The notes under the pieces were generated by a model that was not told the origin of the DNA, searched no databases, and worked only from the letters and a program-made list of their open reading frames with translations. DNA of 6,111 nt from Bacillota bacterium (lineage in GTDB: Bacteria; Bacillota_A; Clostridia; Lachnospirales; Bianqueaceae). Shown one piece after another: positions 5,375 through 6,111 of this stretch (its first letter is position 1; every line of letters begins with the position of its first letter). The stretch covers positions 1 to 6,111 of the forward strand of contig JAFOIR010000235.1 of NCBI GenBank assembly GCA_017420625.1. Direction: 5' to 3'. The translations under genes and the position numbers were made by a program.

Positions 5375-5379
5375 CCTCC
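5375..5379 (-). promoter_or_regulatory. Ribosome binding site that marks the lost start of the frameshifted gene
   Basis: GGAGG on the minus strand, with an 8-base gap to an ATG at 5366-5364. It is the only good ribosome binding site near the 5' end of the 4703-5356 gene and lies in the wrong frame for it by one base. This decides where the ancestral start was. Confidence 0.6.
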
Positions 5380-5400
5380 GGCTAATTTTTTCTTCTATGC

Positions 5401-5508
5401 TTACTCATACCCACCCATGCCGTCGACCCATTCCCCGCTGGGCTCGTGCCAGACATAGAAGGCCAGGTCTTCGGCGGTGGCAGTCAGATGCGACTGCTCT
5501 CCGTTCCA
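5401..5508 (-). pseudogene. Orphan C-terminal gene fragment (35 codons)
   Basis: Read leftward, the frame is open for 35 codons after a TAG (5509-5511) and ends at TAA (5401-5403). The residues are protein-like (WNGEQSHLTATAEDLAFY, then VWHEPSGEWVDGMGGYE), rich in Trp, Gly and Asp like the neighbouring exported proteins. There is no start codon with a ribosome binding site, and the frame is closed upstream. The stop lies about 20 bases before the ribosome binding site of the next gene, normal operon spacing. It looks like the intact end of a gene whose front part has decayed. It is too short to identify. Confidence 0.4.
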
Positions 5509-5521
5509 CTACAGTTGGTCA

Positions 5522-5602
5522 CTACAGACTGCTCAATGGCATGAATCCGCAGACACGCTGGCTATTTATTGATAAAGTCTGGCCGGGGTGAAGCCAGGAT
5601 GA
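5522..5602 (-). pseudogene. SH3-like C-terminal remnant directly after the SH3-protein stop
   Basis: In the same frame as the SH3-domain gene and immediately after its TAA, 26 codons are open to TAG (5522-5524). Their end, RVCGFMPLSSL, closely resembles the end of the SH3 domain in the neighbouring gene, ARGFVPLSSV. This suggests a second SH3-domain tail left behind by decay or duplication, now without a start. The similarity covers only about ten residues, so the call is tentative. Confidence 0.35.
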
Positions 5603-6111
5603 TTACCATTCTATTCTGACAATTTGGGAATATGCGGTACCTGCGTCATCAACTGCGGTAAGCGTAATTGATGTTACATCGCCGCCAAGACTGCAGTTAC
5701 CATAGTAAGTTCCGTATGAATCAGGCGAAAGGATCGCCAATACGGAATCGCCAAAAGTGTCTGTTACACGGATCTGACTTACTTCGCTGCTGGCTAACAG
5801 GCCACTCTCCGCAATGTGTAATTCAAATTCGATTCGGTCATCATGAAACACAGTTACAACCCCATCGTAAACTATTTCTCCGCCTTCACTAGGGTTGTTC
5901 TCCATATCAATTTCTTGTGATGTTGTGACGGATGAGAGCGGAACAAAGCCGCGAGCCCAATCACCACTGCTTACTTCAACATAAGCCCACTCACCAAGGG
6001 TTGCTAACCACGTAACATGTAATCCTTCCTGTAGGAAAAGTAATTCTGACCCGCTGTAGAGAGGATCATCTGTCAGGGAAACTGCAGTGGTTGTCCATGC
6101 ATCAACAGCAT
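5603..6111 (-). CDS. Bacterial SH3-domain protein, C-terminal part (5' end beyond window)
   Basis: The leftward frame is open from the right edge to TAA (5603-5605), giving 168 visible residues. The first visible 60 or so residues look like a bacterial SH3 (SH3_3/YgiM-type) domain: WTTTAVSLTDDPLYSG, then LLFLQEGLHVTWLATLGE, WAYVEVSSGDWARGF, and VPLSSV. Such domains usually bind cell-wall peptides or serve as spacers in exported proteins. A second part of about 100 residues is probably a beta-sandwich (VYDGVVTVFHDDRIEFELHI, and later ITLTAVDDAGTAYSQIVRIEW), resembling an Ig-like fold. An ATG at 5905 lies between the two parts and is not a natural start. The signal peptide, if present, is outside the window. 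It is the most upstream visible gene of the leftward run of exported proteins. The SH3 call is good; the ligand is unknown. Confidence 0.75.
   Translation of the reverse strand, partial: AVDAWTTTAVSLTDDPLYSGSELLFLQEGLHVTWLATLGEWAYVEVSSGDWARGFVPLSSVTTSQEIDMENNPSEGGEIVYDGVVTVFHDDRIEFELHIAESGLLASSEVSQIRVTDTFGDSVLAILSPDSYGTYYGNCSLGGDVTSITLTAVDDAGTAYSQIVRIEW

Noticed and set aside
5397..5591. Rightward 64-codon open frame
   Set aside because: No ribosome binding site, Arg/Pro/His-rich unlikely translation, and the opposite strand gives more protein-like fragments.

Overview
The window looks like part of the genome of a Gram-positive bacterium of the class Clostridia, or a mobile element resident in one. 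Three things suggest this: strong AAAGGAGG-type ribosome binding sites, a TnpV-family protein typical of clostridial mobile elements, and short T-tailed hairpin terminators. Base composition is mixed, with most genes near 50-55% G+C by eye and one clearly AT-rich gene at 4288-4800. Genus cannot be set from the sequence alone.

Left part (1-1380, rightward) is mobile-element machinery. It opens with the C-terminal catalytic part of a tyrosine recombinase cut by the window edge. A 380-base non-coding stretch follows and looks like the recombinase's own attachment site. It holds a 23-base antisense copy of a tRNA 3' end including CCA (best guess tRNA-Leu), a terminator placed exactly where that tRNA would need one, and three copies of TTGGGGTGGAA flanking the core on both sides, like arm-type integrase sites. 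Arms on both sides of a single core fit attP (excised circle, tandem copies or relic) better than an ordinary integrated end. A tnpV gene with its own terminator comes next.

Middle part (about 1475-3481, rightward) is a compact two-gene cassette with its own candidate promoter and operator-like inverted repeat and a terminator at its end. A 78-residue HTH protein overlaps by ATGA a 532-residue protein that joins an AlbA_2/Schlafen-type N-terminal domain, a HATPase-type (RecG-C-like, 'divergent AAA') domain, a GEV-repeat linker encoded by five 12-base repeats, and a winged-helix-like end. This is probably a regulatory or defence-type accessory module; its biological role is unknown.

Right part (3482-6111, leftward) is a run of genes for exported proteins. 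In transcription order they are: an SH3-domain protein cut by the right edge; a decayed stretch with an SH3-like tail and an orphan C-terminal fragment; a 217-residue protein whose natural start seems lost by a one-base frameshift; a 170-residue secreted protein; and a 215-residue secreted protein with a calcium-loop-like DxNxDG motif. A hairpin with an A-tract before and a T-tract after it (3441-3481) can end transcription from both sides and separates the exported-protein operon from the middle cassette. The frameshift, a 98-base gene overlap and the decayed fragments suggest this operon is eroding, unless they are sequencing errors.
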